DNA from: Mesorhizobium waimense
Lineage (GTDB): Bacteria; Pseudomonadota; Alphaproteobacteria; Rhizobiales; Rhizobiaceae
Length of the DNA stretch: 64,000 nucleotides
Direction: 5' to 3'
NCBI RefSeq assembly: GCF_003601975.1
Contig: NZ_QZWZ01000014.1
Span: 113,921-177,920, forward strand
Part shown: positions 17,683 to 25,715 of the stretch, one piece after another
Layout: the number at the start of each line of letters is the position of its first letter
How positions within the stretch are numbered: position 1 is the stretch's first letter
The notes under the pieces: model-generated
Told to the model about the DNA's origin: nothing
Database searches by the model: none
Seen by the model: only the letters and a program-made list of their open reading frames with translations
Made by a program: the position numbers and the translations under genes

Positions 17683-18153
17683 TCAACGGTCGTTGCGGCT
17701 GACCACGGTTCCGAGCAGCAGGTCGTGCAGCGTGCGCTTGCGGTCGGAAAACAGCGTCACCAGCAGAACCAGCGGGGTCAGAATGACGTTGGCGGCCCAG
17801 AACAGCACCGAATGCACGACGGCGGTCAGCCCGTCGATGCGGGTGCCGTCGAGGCGGTCGAGCCGGATGCCCATCATCTTCATGCCGGTCGTGGCTTGGT
17901 CGCGGCCGCCCAGCGTGTTCCAGATGTAGAGGATTGCGACCGCCGGCACGAGCACGGAAAACAGCATCCAGCCGAGACCGAGCGTCAGCACCCCGAGCAG
18001 GAACACCAGGATCGCGAACGGGATGGTGAGCAGCGCGACGATGCAATAGTCGATGATGAAGGCCAGGATGCGCCGCGTGCGCACGCCGTCATAGGCCCTG
18101 ACATCATCGAGCCTGCTGGTGATGATTTCGCCGTCGAGAACGCGCGCGTTCAT
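17683..18153 (-). CDS. RDD family membrane protein
   Basis: 156 residues. The RDD signature is seen as RTRRILAFIIDYCIVALLTIPFA (Arg then Asp in the first helix), with two or three further hydrophobic segments and a later GGRDQATTGMKMMGIRLD loop that is common in this family. The function of bacterial RDD proteins is mostly unknown; some act as Na+/H+ antiporters. It lies 139 bp upstream (on the minus strand) of bpt and may share its transcript. Confidence 0.9.
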   Translation of the reverse strand: MNARVLDGEIITSRLDDVRAYDGVRTRRILAFIIDYCIVALLTIPFAILVFLLGVLTLGLGWMLFSVLVPAVAILYIWNTLGGRDQATTGMKMMGIRLDRLDGTRIDGLTAVVHSVLFWAANVILTPLVLLVTLFSDRKRTLHDLLLGTVVSRNDR

Positions 18154-18371
18154 GTCATATCCTCGTTAGCTGGTCCGCAATAGGGTGCGGGCACACTGCT
18201 GATGAAATGGTGAAGACCTGCGGCGGAATCAAGATTGGGCCTTTCACCCGGCATCCGATGCAGGCTTCGCCGACACCCTCCGAATCGGTTGAATTCGCGG
18301 CGCGGATGGCGTTAGCTTGTTGCGGCGCAACAAAGAGCGCCCGGGGCACAAGGGCGAGGGGACGGGGCAAT

Positions 18372-19760
18372 ATGGACTACGACATGCTGGTCATCGGCAG
18401 CGGCCCTTCCGGGCGCCGTGCCGCCGTGCAGTCGGCCAAGCTCGGCAAATCCGTGCTGGTGGTCGACAGGGGCCGGCGCCTCGGCGGGGTGTCCGTGCAC
18501 ACCGGCACCATCCCGTCGAAGACGCTGCGCGAGACGGTGCTCAACCTGTCCGGCTGGCGCGAGCGCGGCTTCTACGGCCGCGGCTACCGGGTCAAGCAGG
18601 ACATTTCCATCGGCGATCTGGTCGAGCGCCTGCACAAGACGCTCGACCACGAGGTCGAGGTGCTGCAGCACCAGTTCATGCGCAACGCCGTCAAGAGCGT
18701 GCGCGCCACGGCGAAATTCCTCGGCCCCAACAAGGTCAGCCTGACGAGCGACAATGGCGACTACAGCGAGGTCGGCTTCGCCAATGCGCTGATCGCGGTC
18801 GGCACGAGGCCGCACCGGCCGCGCGACGTGCCGTTCGACCAGACCCGTATCTTCGACAGTGACGAAATGCTGGAACTCGGCCGATTGCCACGCACGCTGA
18901 CGGTGATCGGCGCCGGCGTCATCGGTGTCGAATACGCGACGATCTTTTCGGCACTCGACGTGCCGGTGACGCTGGTCGAGCCGCGCAACACCATCCTCGA
19001 TTTCGTCGACCGCGAAATCGTCGATGATTTCATCCATCAGATGCGCGACCGCGGCATGACCATCCGGCTGGGCAGCACGGTCAAGGAAATCGCCTCCAAG
19101 CCAGATTACGCGGAGGTGACGCTCGCCGATGGCCGCACCATCCGCTCGGAGATCGTGCTCTATGCCGCTGGCCGCAGCGGCAATCTCGGCAGCCTCGGGC
19201 TGGATGTGGTCGGCATCGAGGCCGACTCCCGGGGCCGCATCAAGGTCGATCCGGAAACCTTCCAGACCAGTGCTCCGAACATCTATGCCACCGGCGACGT
19301 CATCGGCTTCCCGAGCCTGGCCTCGACCTCGATGGAGCAGGGCAGGGTGGCTGCCTGCCATGCCTTCGGCGTGGCGTTGCCGCCGCCGCCCGAAACCTTT
19401 CCCTACGGCATCTACGCCGTGCCGGAAATCTCCACCGTCGGCCAGTCGGAGGAGCAGGTGCGCGAGAGCGGTGCCGCCTACGAGGTCGGCGTGGCGCGTT
19501 TTCGCGAGACCTCGCGCGGCCACATCATGGGCGTTAACACCGGCTTCCTGAAACTTCTGTTCTCGGTCGAAACGCGCCGGCTGCTCGGCGCCCACATCGT
19601 CGGTGAGGGCGCAACCGAGTTGATCCATATCGGCCAGGCAGTGATCAATCTCGGCGGCACCGTCGACTTCTTCGTCAATAACACCTTCAACTATCCGACG
19701 CTGGCCGAAGCCTACAAGATCGCCGGGCTGGATGCCTGGAACAGGATGGGGCAGGGGTAG
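18372..19760 (+). CDS. sthA: soluble pyridine nucleotide transhydrogenase (Si-specific)
   Basis: Reoxidises NADPH using NAD+ in the cytoplasm. The 462-residue flavoprotein has the FAD fold GSGPSGRRAAVQSAKLG at the start, the NAD(P) fold VIGAGVIGVEYATIF at about 180-195, the second FAD motif IYATGDVIGFP, and a dimer domain. The usual redox-disulfide region reads VHTGTIPSKT, with no cysteine at all, as expected for a transhydrogenase rather than a lipoamide-dehydrogenase. The ATG at 18372 gives the canonical MDYDMLVIGSGPSG start; the longer frame upstream is leader sequence. Confidence 0.92.
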   Translation: MDYDMLVIGSGPSGRRAAVQSAKLGKSVLVVDRGRRLGGVSVHTGTIPSKTLRETVLNLSGWRERGFYGRGYRVKQDISIGDLVERLHKTLDHEVEVLQHQFMRNAVKSVRATAKFLGPNKVSLTSDNGDYSEVGFANALIAVGTRPHRPRDVPFDQTRIFDSDEMLELGRLPRTLTVIGAGVIGVEYATIFSALDVPVTLVEPRNTILDFVDREIVDDFIHQMRDRGMTIRLGSTVKEIASKPDYAEVTLADGRTIRSEIVLYAAGRSGNLGSLGLDVVGIEADSRGRIKVDPETFQTSAPNIYATGDVIGFPSLASTSMEQGRVAACHAFGVALPPPPETFPYGIYAVPEISTVGQSEEQVRESGAAYEVGVARFRETSRGHIMGVNTGFLKLLFSVETRRLLGAHIVGEGATELIHIGQAVINLGGTVDFFVNNTFNYPTLAEAYKIAGLDAWNRMGQG

Positions 19761-19771
19761 ATCCCGTACCG

Positions 19772-20443
19772 CTAGCTTGCCGGCGAGACCGCGATTGTCT
19801 TGCCGCCCAGCCATTGCCTGACAATTGCGGCGTCCAGATCGCCGAATTCATGGCCGGATGGGACAATCCGGGCATCGACCTCGGCGCCGTGCCGGCTGAG
19901 CAGGGTGACCAGCTCCGGCGCGAAGGGCGCGTAGGTGAGGTCGGCCGCGCCAGCGATGATCAACGCGCTCGTGCCGGTCAGGTCGGTCGCAGGCACCTCG
20001 TCCAGGACCGGCATAGGCCTGAGCAGTGCCGCGCGCTCGACAAGCCCGGGATGCAGCAGCATCAAGCTCGAAACCAGATTGCCGCCGTTCGAATAGCCGA
20101 GGAAAGTCACCCGCGCGAGATCGAGCCCATGGCGCTTCGCCAACTCCGCGACGAACGTGGCAAAGGCGGCCGTTTCGGTGCGAATGCTCCTCTGCTCGAA
20201 GCTGGTCGGCGTGATCCGTTCGAACCAGCGGAAGCCGTCTTCCTGGGCGATGCCGCCACGCGCCGCGACAAGGGTGGCTTTGGGCGCGATCTGCCTCGCC
20301 AGCGGCACCAATGTCGTCTCGTCAACGCCGGAACCGTGCAGCAGGAACAGGCATTCGCCGCTTGCGTCTGCTGGCCTGAAGAGGCGGTAGGGGAAGGCCA
20401 GATCGCGGTGCAGGATGCTGCTCTCGTCGGTATATTCGGACAT
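19772..20443 (-). CDS. alpha/beta hydrolase, carboxylesterase/phospholipase type
   Basis: 223 residues. The nucleophile elbow GYSNGG places Ser118; Asp168 (GAADLTY) and His198 (SGHEFGD) complete a credible triad in the right order, and the oxyanion region is HGSGVDE near residue 36. The size and layout match the small esterases near YpfH and the phospholipase/carboxylesterase family. It is convergent with sthA, with 11 bp between the stops. The substrate is not deducible; similar proteins hydrolyse short acyl esters. Confidence 0.88.
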   Translation of the reverse strand: MSEYTDESSILHRDLAFPYRLFRPADASGECLFLLHGSGVDETTLVPLARQIAPKATLVAARGGIAQEDGFRWFERITPTSFEQRSIRTETAAFATFVAELAKRHGLDLARVTFLGYSNGGNLVSSLMLLHPGLVERAALLRPMPVLDEVPATDLTGTSALIIAGAADLTYAPFAPELVTLLSRHGAEVDARIVPSGHEFGDLDAAIVRQWLGGKTIAVSPAS

Positions 20444-20661
20444 GCTTATATCCTATTGATTCCATGGCCGTTCTGTTGGTTTGCCGGCTTCAAAACGGAA
20501 TATTTTCTTGCTCCGCGAAAGTTGATTGAACCGGGCGCATTTCAGTCCGTTTCTTCGCGGATATGCTCCTGCGGGAGGAATCGAAGCGATGCGCCGGGCG
20601 GTCGCATTGCTGGTGTGAACAACGAGAGCATCCTCTGCTCTCCCTTTGAGGCCTTTTGTCG

Positions 20662-21855
20662 ATGACCACCCAGATTTTGCCGGATCGCAGTGTGCGTATC
20701 CCGGAGCGCGACACGCGCATCGATGTGTTTCGCGCTCTCGCGCTGCTCACCATTTTCATCGACCATGTGCCAGGCACCGTCTTTGAAACCCTGACCTACA
20801 AGAATCTCGGCTTTTCGGACGCGGCGGAAGCCTTCGTGCTGATTTCCGGCATGTCGGTCGCGCTTGCCTATGGCGGCAAATTCCAGCCGGGAGGCCGGCT
20901 GCTCGCGACGCTCAAGATGTGGCGCCGGGCAGGTGTCCTCTATACCGCCCACATCGTCACGACGATGGTGGTGATGGCCATGTTCTGCGCGGCGGCGGTG
21001 TTTGCCAAACGCCCGGAACTGCTGAAGCTGATCAACATCGAGCCGCTCATGAAGAACACGCCGGAAGTACTCGTCGGCATCGTCACGCTCGGCCATCAGC
21101 TCGGCTACAACAATATCCTGCCGGTCTATGCGGTGCTGCTGTTGCTGGCACCGCTGTTCCTGCTCTTCGTCAGCTACAGGCCCTTGGCTGCGCTCGCCGT
21201 GTCTGGAGTGCTTTGGCTGCTTGCCGGCATTTACCAGATCGCGCCGCCCAACTATCCCGAGCCCGGTTTCTGGTTCCTCAATCCGCTGTCCTGGCAGTTC
21301 CTGTTCAACATCGGCCTGGCGGCCATGCTGCATGTCAGGCGCGGCGGCACAATTCCGGTCAATCGCTGGCTGATCGGTGTTGCCGCAACCTATGTCGCCG
21401 GGGCGCTCATCTGGGTGCACAGCCCGCTTTGGGGGCACGTGTCGTGGCTGGACCTGCCGGTGGTGCTGAGCGGTTTCGACAAGACGTTCCTGTCGCTGCC
21501 GCGGCTGCTGCACATCCTTGCGGTCAGCTACCTGATCGTGGCCATTCCGGCCGTCTCGAATCTGTTCCGCACCGCGCCCGACCATCCGCTGGCCATACTG
21601 GGCAAACGGTCGCTGCCGGTCTTCATTGCCGGTACGGTGATCGCGATGGTGGCGCAGGTGATGAAGCTGATTAATCCTGGTGGCCTTGCCTATGACACCC
21701 TGCTGATCGCGGCCGGCATCGCCATGCAGTTCGCACTCGCCTTCTATCTCGAATGGCTTTCGGGCATCGGCTCGTCAGGCAAGAAGTCGGCTCGCAGCGA
21801 TGCGCCCGCCAGGGCATCCTTCGGCGTGCAGCCGGCAACAATGGTCAATCGTTGA
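20662..21855 (+). CDS. OpgC-domain membrane protein
   Basis: About 397 residues with ten or more hydrophobic helices. The N-terminal RIDVFRALALLTIFIDHVPG and the following FSDAAEAFVLISGMSVALAYG are hallmarks of the OpgC domain, which adds succinyl groups to osmoregulated periplasmic glucans in other bacteria. Whether this copy modifies cyclic glucans is inferred. The ATG at 20662 was preferred to a TTG 6 bp earlier. It runs convergently into the LacI-type gene with 15 bp between the stops. Confidence 0.87.
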   Translation: MTTQILPDRSVRIPERDTRIDVFRALALLTIFIDHVPGTVFETLTYKNLGFSDAAEAFVLISGMSVALAYGGKFQPGGRLLATLKMWRRAGVLYTAHIVTTMVVMAMFCAAAVFAKRPELLKLINIEPLMKNTPEVLVGIVTLGHQLGYNNILPVYAVLLLLAPLFLLFVSYRPLAALAVSGVLWLLAGIYQIAPPNYPEPGFWFLNPLSWQFLFNIGLAAMLHVRRGGTIPVNRWLIGVAATYVAGALIWVHSPLWGHVSWLDLPVVLSGFDKTFLSLPRLLHILAVSYLIVAIPAVSNLFRTAPDHPLAILGKRSLPVFIAGTVIAMVAQVMKLINPGGLAYDTLLIAAGIAMQFALAFYLEWLSGIGSSGKKSARSDAPARASFGVQPATMVNR

Positions 21856-21870
21856 CAGCAGGGGACAGTT

Positions 21871-22953
21871 TCAGTTGCCGGGGGGCGGAGGTCCGGACGA
21901 TGCCCTGACGACCATCTCGACATCGAGCGTCTCGCGCCGCACCGCACCGTCGAAATCGAGGATCATGCGCGCGGCACGACGGCCGATCTCGATGATGGGC
22001 TGGGCGATGGTGGTCAGCGGCGGATCGCACAGCGCGCCATCCGGCACGCCGTCGAAGCCGATGATGGAGACATCGCCGGGAACCTTCATGCCGCGCTCGG
22101 CCAGCCATTCGATCGCGACCATGGCGATTCGGTCCGACATCGCCAGAATGGCGGTGGGCGGCTCGGCGCCGGCGAAAATCGTTTCGAGGCCAGCCCTGGT
22201 GCTGACTTCTTCGTTTTCGGTCTCGTAGACCGGCACCTTGGCGGTGTCGACGCCGAAGCGGGAGAGCTCCTCGAAATAGCCGGTGAGGCGGTCGCGTGTT
22301 CCGGTATAGACCGCGGCCTCGATTTGCTCGGGCGAAACAAGACCGGTTCTGTCATCGGCGAACTGCAGCGACAGCACGGCGAAGCGGCGATGGCCAAGCT
22401 CGCAGAGATGGCGCGCGGCAAGGCGGGCGCCGGCGACATTGTCGACGCCGATGGCCGAAACCGTGTCGTCCTCGAAGCCGAGCTCGAGCGCGACGAAGGG
22501 CAGCTTGCGCTCGCGCGTCAGCTCGACCAGGCGCGGGCCGCCGTCGATGCAAAACAGGATGAAACCATCGACCAGCGCGCTTTGGATATTCCAGGCAAGC
22601 TTCTCCTTGTTGCCAGCCGACACAAGAGCAATTCCAGCACCGGTGGCATCGCAGGCCTCGGAGATGCCTGCCATCATGACGCGCGCAAACGGATCGTCGA
22701 AGAAGTAGGAAAGGGGCTCGGTCGAGGCGACGCCGATCGCATTGACCTTGCCGGCGCGCAGCAGGCGGCCTTTGGGGTCGGGACCGGCATAGCCCATCGC
22801 TTCCGCCGCCGCCTTGACCCGCTCGCGCACTTCCTCGCGCACGATCTCGGGTCGGCTGAAGACATTGGAGGCGGTGCCATGCGATACGCCCGCGGCCTTG
22901 GCTATGTCGGCCAGCCGGACCGGTCTTGTGTTGCCTGTGATGAGTGATGCCAT
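21871..22953 (-). CDS. LacI family transcriptional repressor
   Basis: 360 residues. The N-terminal HTH reads VRLADIAKAAGVSHGTASNVFSRPE (about residues 12-36) with the hinge AMGYAGPDPKGRLLRAGK, followed by the periplasmic-binding-protein-like ligand domain (IGVASTEPLSYFFDDPFARVMMAGI, ...IIGFDGVPDGALCDPPLTTIAQP). A strong GAGGAGGCAGC site precedes the ATG. Three copies of the 14-bp palindrome TTGGATCGATTCAA lie at 22988, 23037 and 23256, so it very probably controls itself and the two micro-genes. No sugar transporter or enzyme is next to it, which is unusual. The ligand is unknown. Confidence 0.93.
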   Translation of the reverse strand: MASLITGNTRPVRLADIAKAAGVSHGTASNVFSRPEIVREEVRERVKAAAEAMGYAGPDPKGRLLRAGKVNAIGVASTEPLSYFFDDPFARVMMAGISEACDATGAGIALVSAGNKEKLAWNIQSALVDGFILFCIDGGPRLVELTRERKLPFVALELGFEDDTVSAIGVDNVAGARLAARHLCELGHRRFAVLSLQFADDRTGLVSPEQIEAAVYTGTRDRLTGYFEELSRFGVDTAKVPVYETENEEVSTRAGLETIFAGAEPPTAILAMSDRIAMVAIEWLAERGMKVPGDVSIIGFDGVPDGALCDPPLTTIAQPIIEIGRRAARMILDFDGAVRRETLDVEMVVRASSGPPPPGN

Positions 22954-22987
22954 TTTTGCTGCCTCCTCACCCTATCTAGCACTTTCG

Positions 22988-23001
22988 TTGGATCGATTCA
23001 A
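22988..23001. promoter_or_regulatory. LacI-type operator O1
   Basis: Imperfect palindrome TTGGATCGATTCAA with central CG, 34 bp before the LacI gene's ATG and reverse complementary to O2 (23037-23050), 49 bp away centre to centre. The position suits autorepression of the divergent LacI gene. Binding is inferred from repeat and symmetry. Confidence 0.8.
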
Positions 23002-23009
23002 ATTTTTGC

Positions 23010-23037
23010 TTGACATTGGCGCACCGAAGCCTATTTT
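23010..23037 (+). promoter_or_regulatory. sigma-70-like promoter of the micro-genes
   Basis: TTGACA at 23010-23015 and TATTTT at 23032-23037 are separated by 16 bp, a good match to a vegetative promoter. The -10 element touches operator O2, so repressor binding there would block transcription toward 23086. Confidence 0.6.
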
Positions 23038-23050
23038 TGAATCGATCCAA
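23037..23050. promoter_or_regulatory. LacI-type operator O2
   Basis: TTGAATCGATCCAA, the exact reverse complement of O1 and O3. It overlaps the end of the -10 box and the expected transcription start of the first micro-gene. Confidence 0.8.
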
Positions 23051-23085
23051 TCACATTTGATTGGGCAAACCGAGAGGAGGGTGCC

Positions 23086-23229
23086 ATGCATCCCGTCAAT
23101 TACCTGTTCGAAGACATCTACCGCAACGATTGGGGTCTCGCCTCGGTCGCCAGGACCGAAAAGCGCCGTGGCACCACCAGCACCTGGAAGCGCGACCTGC
23201 GATTGCTCGTGGAACGCAAGCGCGGCTAA
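23086..23229 (+). CDS. micro-protein A, LFEDIYRN motif, LacI-controlled
   Basis: A 47-residue protein with no known family to me. It begins MHPVNYLFEDIYRNDWG and ends in a basic tail (KRDLRLLVERKRG). The shared core LFEDIYRN-x-WG is repeated in the next gene, so the two arose by duplication. A very strong Shine-Dalgarno (GAGGAGGG) stands 6 bp before the ATG, and a promoter plus LacI operator lie just upstream. There is no signal peptide or membrane segment. The combination of paralogy, ribosome site and regulation argues that this is a real gene. Confidence 0.75.
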   Translation: MHPVNYLFEDIYRNDWGLASVARTEKRRGTTSTWKRDLRLLVERKRG

Positions 23230-23255
23230 GCAGGCTGCCGTTTTTCGGCTGCCGA

Positions 23256-23269
23256 TTGGATCGATTCAA
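23256..23269. promoter_or_regulatory. LacI-type operator O3
   Basis: TTGGATCGATTCAA, identical to O1, lies between the two micro-genes, 22 bp before the ATG of the second and right before its AAAGGAG site. It could allow DNA looping with O1/O2 (centre distance about 219 bp from O2) or separate control of the second gene. Confidence 0.8.
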
Positions 23270-23290
23270 TATTGGAAAGGAGACCAAGCT

Positions 23291-23440
23291 ATGCACCCGA
23301 TCAGCCATCTGTTCGAGGACATCTACCGCAACTATTGGGGCATCTCGCCGGCTTCCGACCGGCCTGAGCGGCGGCGCCCGACAGGACCGGCCGCGCGCGG
23401 CCGCGAATTGCTGGCCAGGCGTGAACGCCGGCAGGACTGA
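23291..23440 (+). CDS. micro-protein B, paralogue of micro-protein A
   Basis: 49 residues starting MHPISHLFEDIYRNYWG, then an Arg/Pro-rich basic tail ending RRERRQD. The first 17 residues match micro-protein A at 12 positions and the DNA of that part is nearly identical, whereas the tails differ. AAAGGAG lies 9 bp before the ATG and operator O3 directly before that. It has no signal peptide, no membrane span and no family I know. The highly charged tail might bind nucleic acid or an acidic partner, which is speculation. Confidence 0.75.
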   Translation: MHPISHLFEDIYRNYWGISPASDRPERRRPTGPAARGRELLARRERRQD

Positions 23441-23457
23441 GCTTTCGCGCCTCTGGC

Positions 23458-23832
23458 TCAGGGGCGAGGGCGCAGCAGCGCCGAGCCGGCGATCGCCAGC
23501 CAGCCGGCGATGAGCAAGGTACCGCCGATCGGCGCCGACATCGGAAACAGTCGCGACCCCAGGAAATCGCGGGCGAGAAGATCGCCGCAGAAAAGCACCA
23601 GCCCGACAAGCAGGATCAGGCTCGCGACACGCAGCACCCGGCCTGCGCCGATAAGGCCGACGGCGAGAAAGACCGGTGCATGCATCAAAAAGAAGGACGC
23701 GGCAGTGCTGACGAAGGCGCCGCCCAGATGCGCTTCAGCGGCTGACAGCACCACGCCCGCCGCGCCGCAGAGGCCGCCAGCCAGCACGAGGAGGCGGCTG
23801 CTGTTGCCTGCCGGTTGTTCAGTTATGTCCAT
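23458..23832 (-). CDS. DUF423-like small membrane protein
   Basis: About 124 residues with four hydrophobic helices. The pattern GGLCGAAGVVLSAAEAHLGG near the N-terminus, then FFLMHAPVFLAVGL and FCGDLLARDFLG, matches DUF423 proteins (YgdD type), whose function is unknown. The ATG ending at 23832 has a good GGAGG site 5 bp upstream; an ATG 21 bp earlier lacks one. It is convergent with the second micro-gene. Confidence 0.8.
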   Translation of the reverse strand: MDITEQPAGNSSRLLVLAGGLCGAAGVVLSAAEAHLGGAFVSTAASFFLMHAPVFLAVGLIGAGRVLRVASLILLVGLVLFCGDLLARDFLGSRLFPMSAPIGGTLLIAGWLAIAGSALLRPRP

Positions 23833-23901
23833 GGTGCCTCCGTGAATTGTCAAACGACGAATGCGGTGTTGAGAAACCTGGACGTGGATAGTGCCCAGAA
23901 C

Positions 23902-24282
23902 TCAGTCGGTGAAGTAGCGATAGCCGAGCCACGCAGCCAGTGCGGCGAATGCGCCCCAGACGCAGGCGATCACGACGGCGGCGGTTCGATATACCGGGCG
24001 CTGTGCCGCGAGCGCGGCGGCGGCTCGATGTTCTGCCATGACCTCTGGTGGGATCATTTTCAGCACGGCCAGAATGCCGAGCGGCACGATGATCACGTCA
24101 TCGAGATATCCCAGGACCGGTATGAAGTCGGGAATCAGGTCTATTGGTGACAGCGCATATCCGGCGACACACAGCGCCAGCACCTTCGCATACCATGGGG
24201 TGCGGGGATCGCCGGCTGCGAGGTAGATCGCGTGCACGTCCAGCTTGATCGTGCGTGCCCAGTCCTTCAGGCTGCCGTTCAT
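23902..24282 (-). CDS. YkvA/DUF1232 family protein
   Basis: 126 residues. The central helical signature YALSPIDLIPDFIPVLGYLDDVIIVPLGI is the DUF1232 core, found in small membrane-associated proteins of unknown function. A C-terminal hydrophobic helix (TAAVVIACVWGAFAALAAWLGY) suggests membrane anchoring. It lies between the MFS gene upstream on the same strand (62-bp gap) and the DUF423 gene downstream, perhaps as one transcript. Confidence 0.9.
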   Translation of the reverse strand: MNGSLKDWARTIKLDVHAIYLAAGDPRTPWYAKVLALCVAGYALSPIDLIPDFIPVLGYLDDVIIVPLGILAVLKMIPPEVMAEHRAAAALAAQRPVYRTAAVVIACVWGAFAALAAWLGYRYFTD

Positions 24283-24343
24283 GGGGCGGGATTATCCGCA
24301 AAAGGTGGCGCCTGACAATTCAAACCGGGAATGCCGAGCCGTG

Positions 24344-25597
24344 TCAGGATTTGCCGGCTTGCGCCAGCATGTTGCGCGTGCGTCGCGACTGGACAATCCA
24401 GTTGTAGGCCGCGCCACCTGCCATCAGCATCGACGTGCCGAGAAACACCGAGCGCATGCCGAAATGGCCGCCGGCGAAGCCGCCGAGCAGCGGCCCCACG
24501 ACCTGGCCGACATATTGCGCCGAGATCGACAGGCCCAGCACATTGCCGCCGACGCCATCGGGAACATTGTGGCGGATGACGCTGGTGATGCAGGGCAGCA
24601 GGCCACCCAGTGCCAGCCCCATCAGGAAGCGCAGGCCGATAAGCTGCCAGCCCTCGGTGACGAAGGCCTGCGGAATGAGCAGCAGGGCCGAGACGGCAAG
24701 TGCTGCAACGACGACGTTCCAGTGGCCGATGCGGTCGGCAAGCTTGCCCATCCACGAGGCCGACAAGATGGCGCCGAATGCTGCTGCAGACATGACGACG
24801 CCGGCAACCATCGTCACCCGGCTCTGGTCCTCGATCAGCTGCTGCACATAGACGGTGATGATCGGCTCGATCGACATGGTGGCGAAGGCGAGCAGCATGC
24901 CGGTCGCCAGCATGGCGACGACGGGACGCTTGTCGGGGATCTGCGACCAGCCGCTCTGCGGTTTCGCCGTCGATGAGTTCTTGGCAGCCAGCGGGCGAGG
25001 GTTCTCCTTGATGAGAAAAGTCGTCGCCAGGAAGGCAAGGAAGATGACGCCGCCCGACATCAGGAAGGTGGCGCGGATGCCGATCAGCGGCGGCAGCGCG
25101 CCGCCAAGCAACGGGCCGACCAGGCCGCCTGCGGTGATGCCGGACGACATCACGCCGAGCGCCCAGCCGGAGCGATCCTTCGGCGTCTGCATGGCGACCA
25201 GGATGGTCGAACCCGAGGAATAGCCGCCGGCAAAGCCGATCAGCAGGCGCAGCAGCACCAGTTGCCAGACCGTCTCGACCATGCCGGTCAGCGACATGCA
25301 GATGGCCATGCCGAAGCTGGCGCGCACCAGCATCAATTTGCGGCCGTAGCGGTCGCCGAGCCGACCCCACAGCGGCGCGACAAGTGCCGCGGCAAGGAAG
25401 GTCGCGCCATAGGCGATGCCGGACCATTGCACGATCGCTGCGTGGCCCTCTGCACCCAGTTGCTCGACATAGAGCGGCAGGAAAGGCAGCAGCAATGTCA
25501 TGGCGATGAGCGTGCTGAACGAGCCTGCAAAGCACACGGTGAGATTGCGCCGCCAGTGGACGTTGTAGGTGCTTTGTTCTGTGCCGTCCTGCGCCAT
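24344..25597 (-). CDS. MFS transporter, multidrug-efflux type
   Basis: About 417 residues with 12 hydrophobic segments and the motif-A loop APLWGRLGDRYGRKLMLVRA after helix 2, plus a second copy SWMGKLADRIGHWN in the other half. This resembles the MdtG/DHA1 group of drug exporters. The ATG ending at 25597 (MAQDGTEQSTYN) is preceded by AGGACAGGA. It is divergent from a GntR-type regulator, and a GGATACCA inverted repeat lies between them, so the exporter is probably repressed by that protein. Confidence 0.9.
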   Translation of the reverse strand: MAQDGTEQSTYNVHWRRNLTVCFAGSFSTLIAMTLLLPFLPLYVEQLGAEGHAAIVQWSGIAYGATFLAAALVAPLWGRLGDRYGRKLMLVRASFGMAICMSLTGMVETVWQLVLLRLLIGFAGGYSSGSTILVAMQTPKDRSGWALGVMSSGITAGGLVGPLLGGALPPLIGIRATFLMSGGVIFLAFLATTFLIKENPRPLAAKNSSTAKPQSGWSQIPDKRPVVAMLATGMLLAFATMSIEPIITVYVQQLIEDQSRVTMVAGVVMSAAAFGAILSASWMGKLADRIGHWNVVVAALAVSALLLIPQAFVTEGWQLIGLRFLMGLALGGLLPCITSVIRHNVPDGVGGNVLGLSISAQYVGQVVGPLLGGFAGGHFGMRSVFLGTSMLMAGGAAYNWIVQSRRTRNMLAQAGKS

Positions 25598-25612
25598 GTC
25601 CTGTCCTGCCCG

Positions 25613-25661
25613 GGTATCGCCCTTGTTGCGGATACCAATTTGGGATACCAAGCTGGTATTC
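25613..25661. promoter_or_regulatory. putative GntR-family operator between divergent genes
   Basis: GGATACCA occurs at 25630-25637 and 25643-25650, and TGGTATTC at 25654-25661; a GGTATC half-site lies at 25613-25618. The pair GATACCA-AGC-TGGTATT forms an inverted repeat with a central spacer, typical of GntR/FadR-type operators. It sits between the MFS exporter and the regulator gene. Confidence 0.65.
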
Positions 25662-25715
25662 GTCATGAACCCCAGCCCCGTCGCTGTCAATGCGGCCGAT
25701 ACGAACGGAACCACC

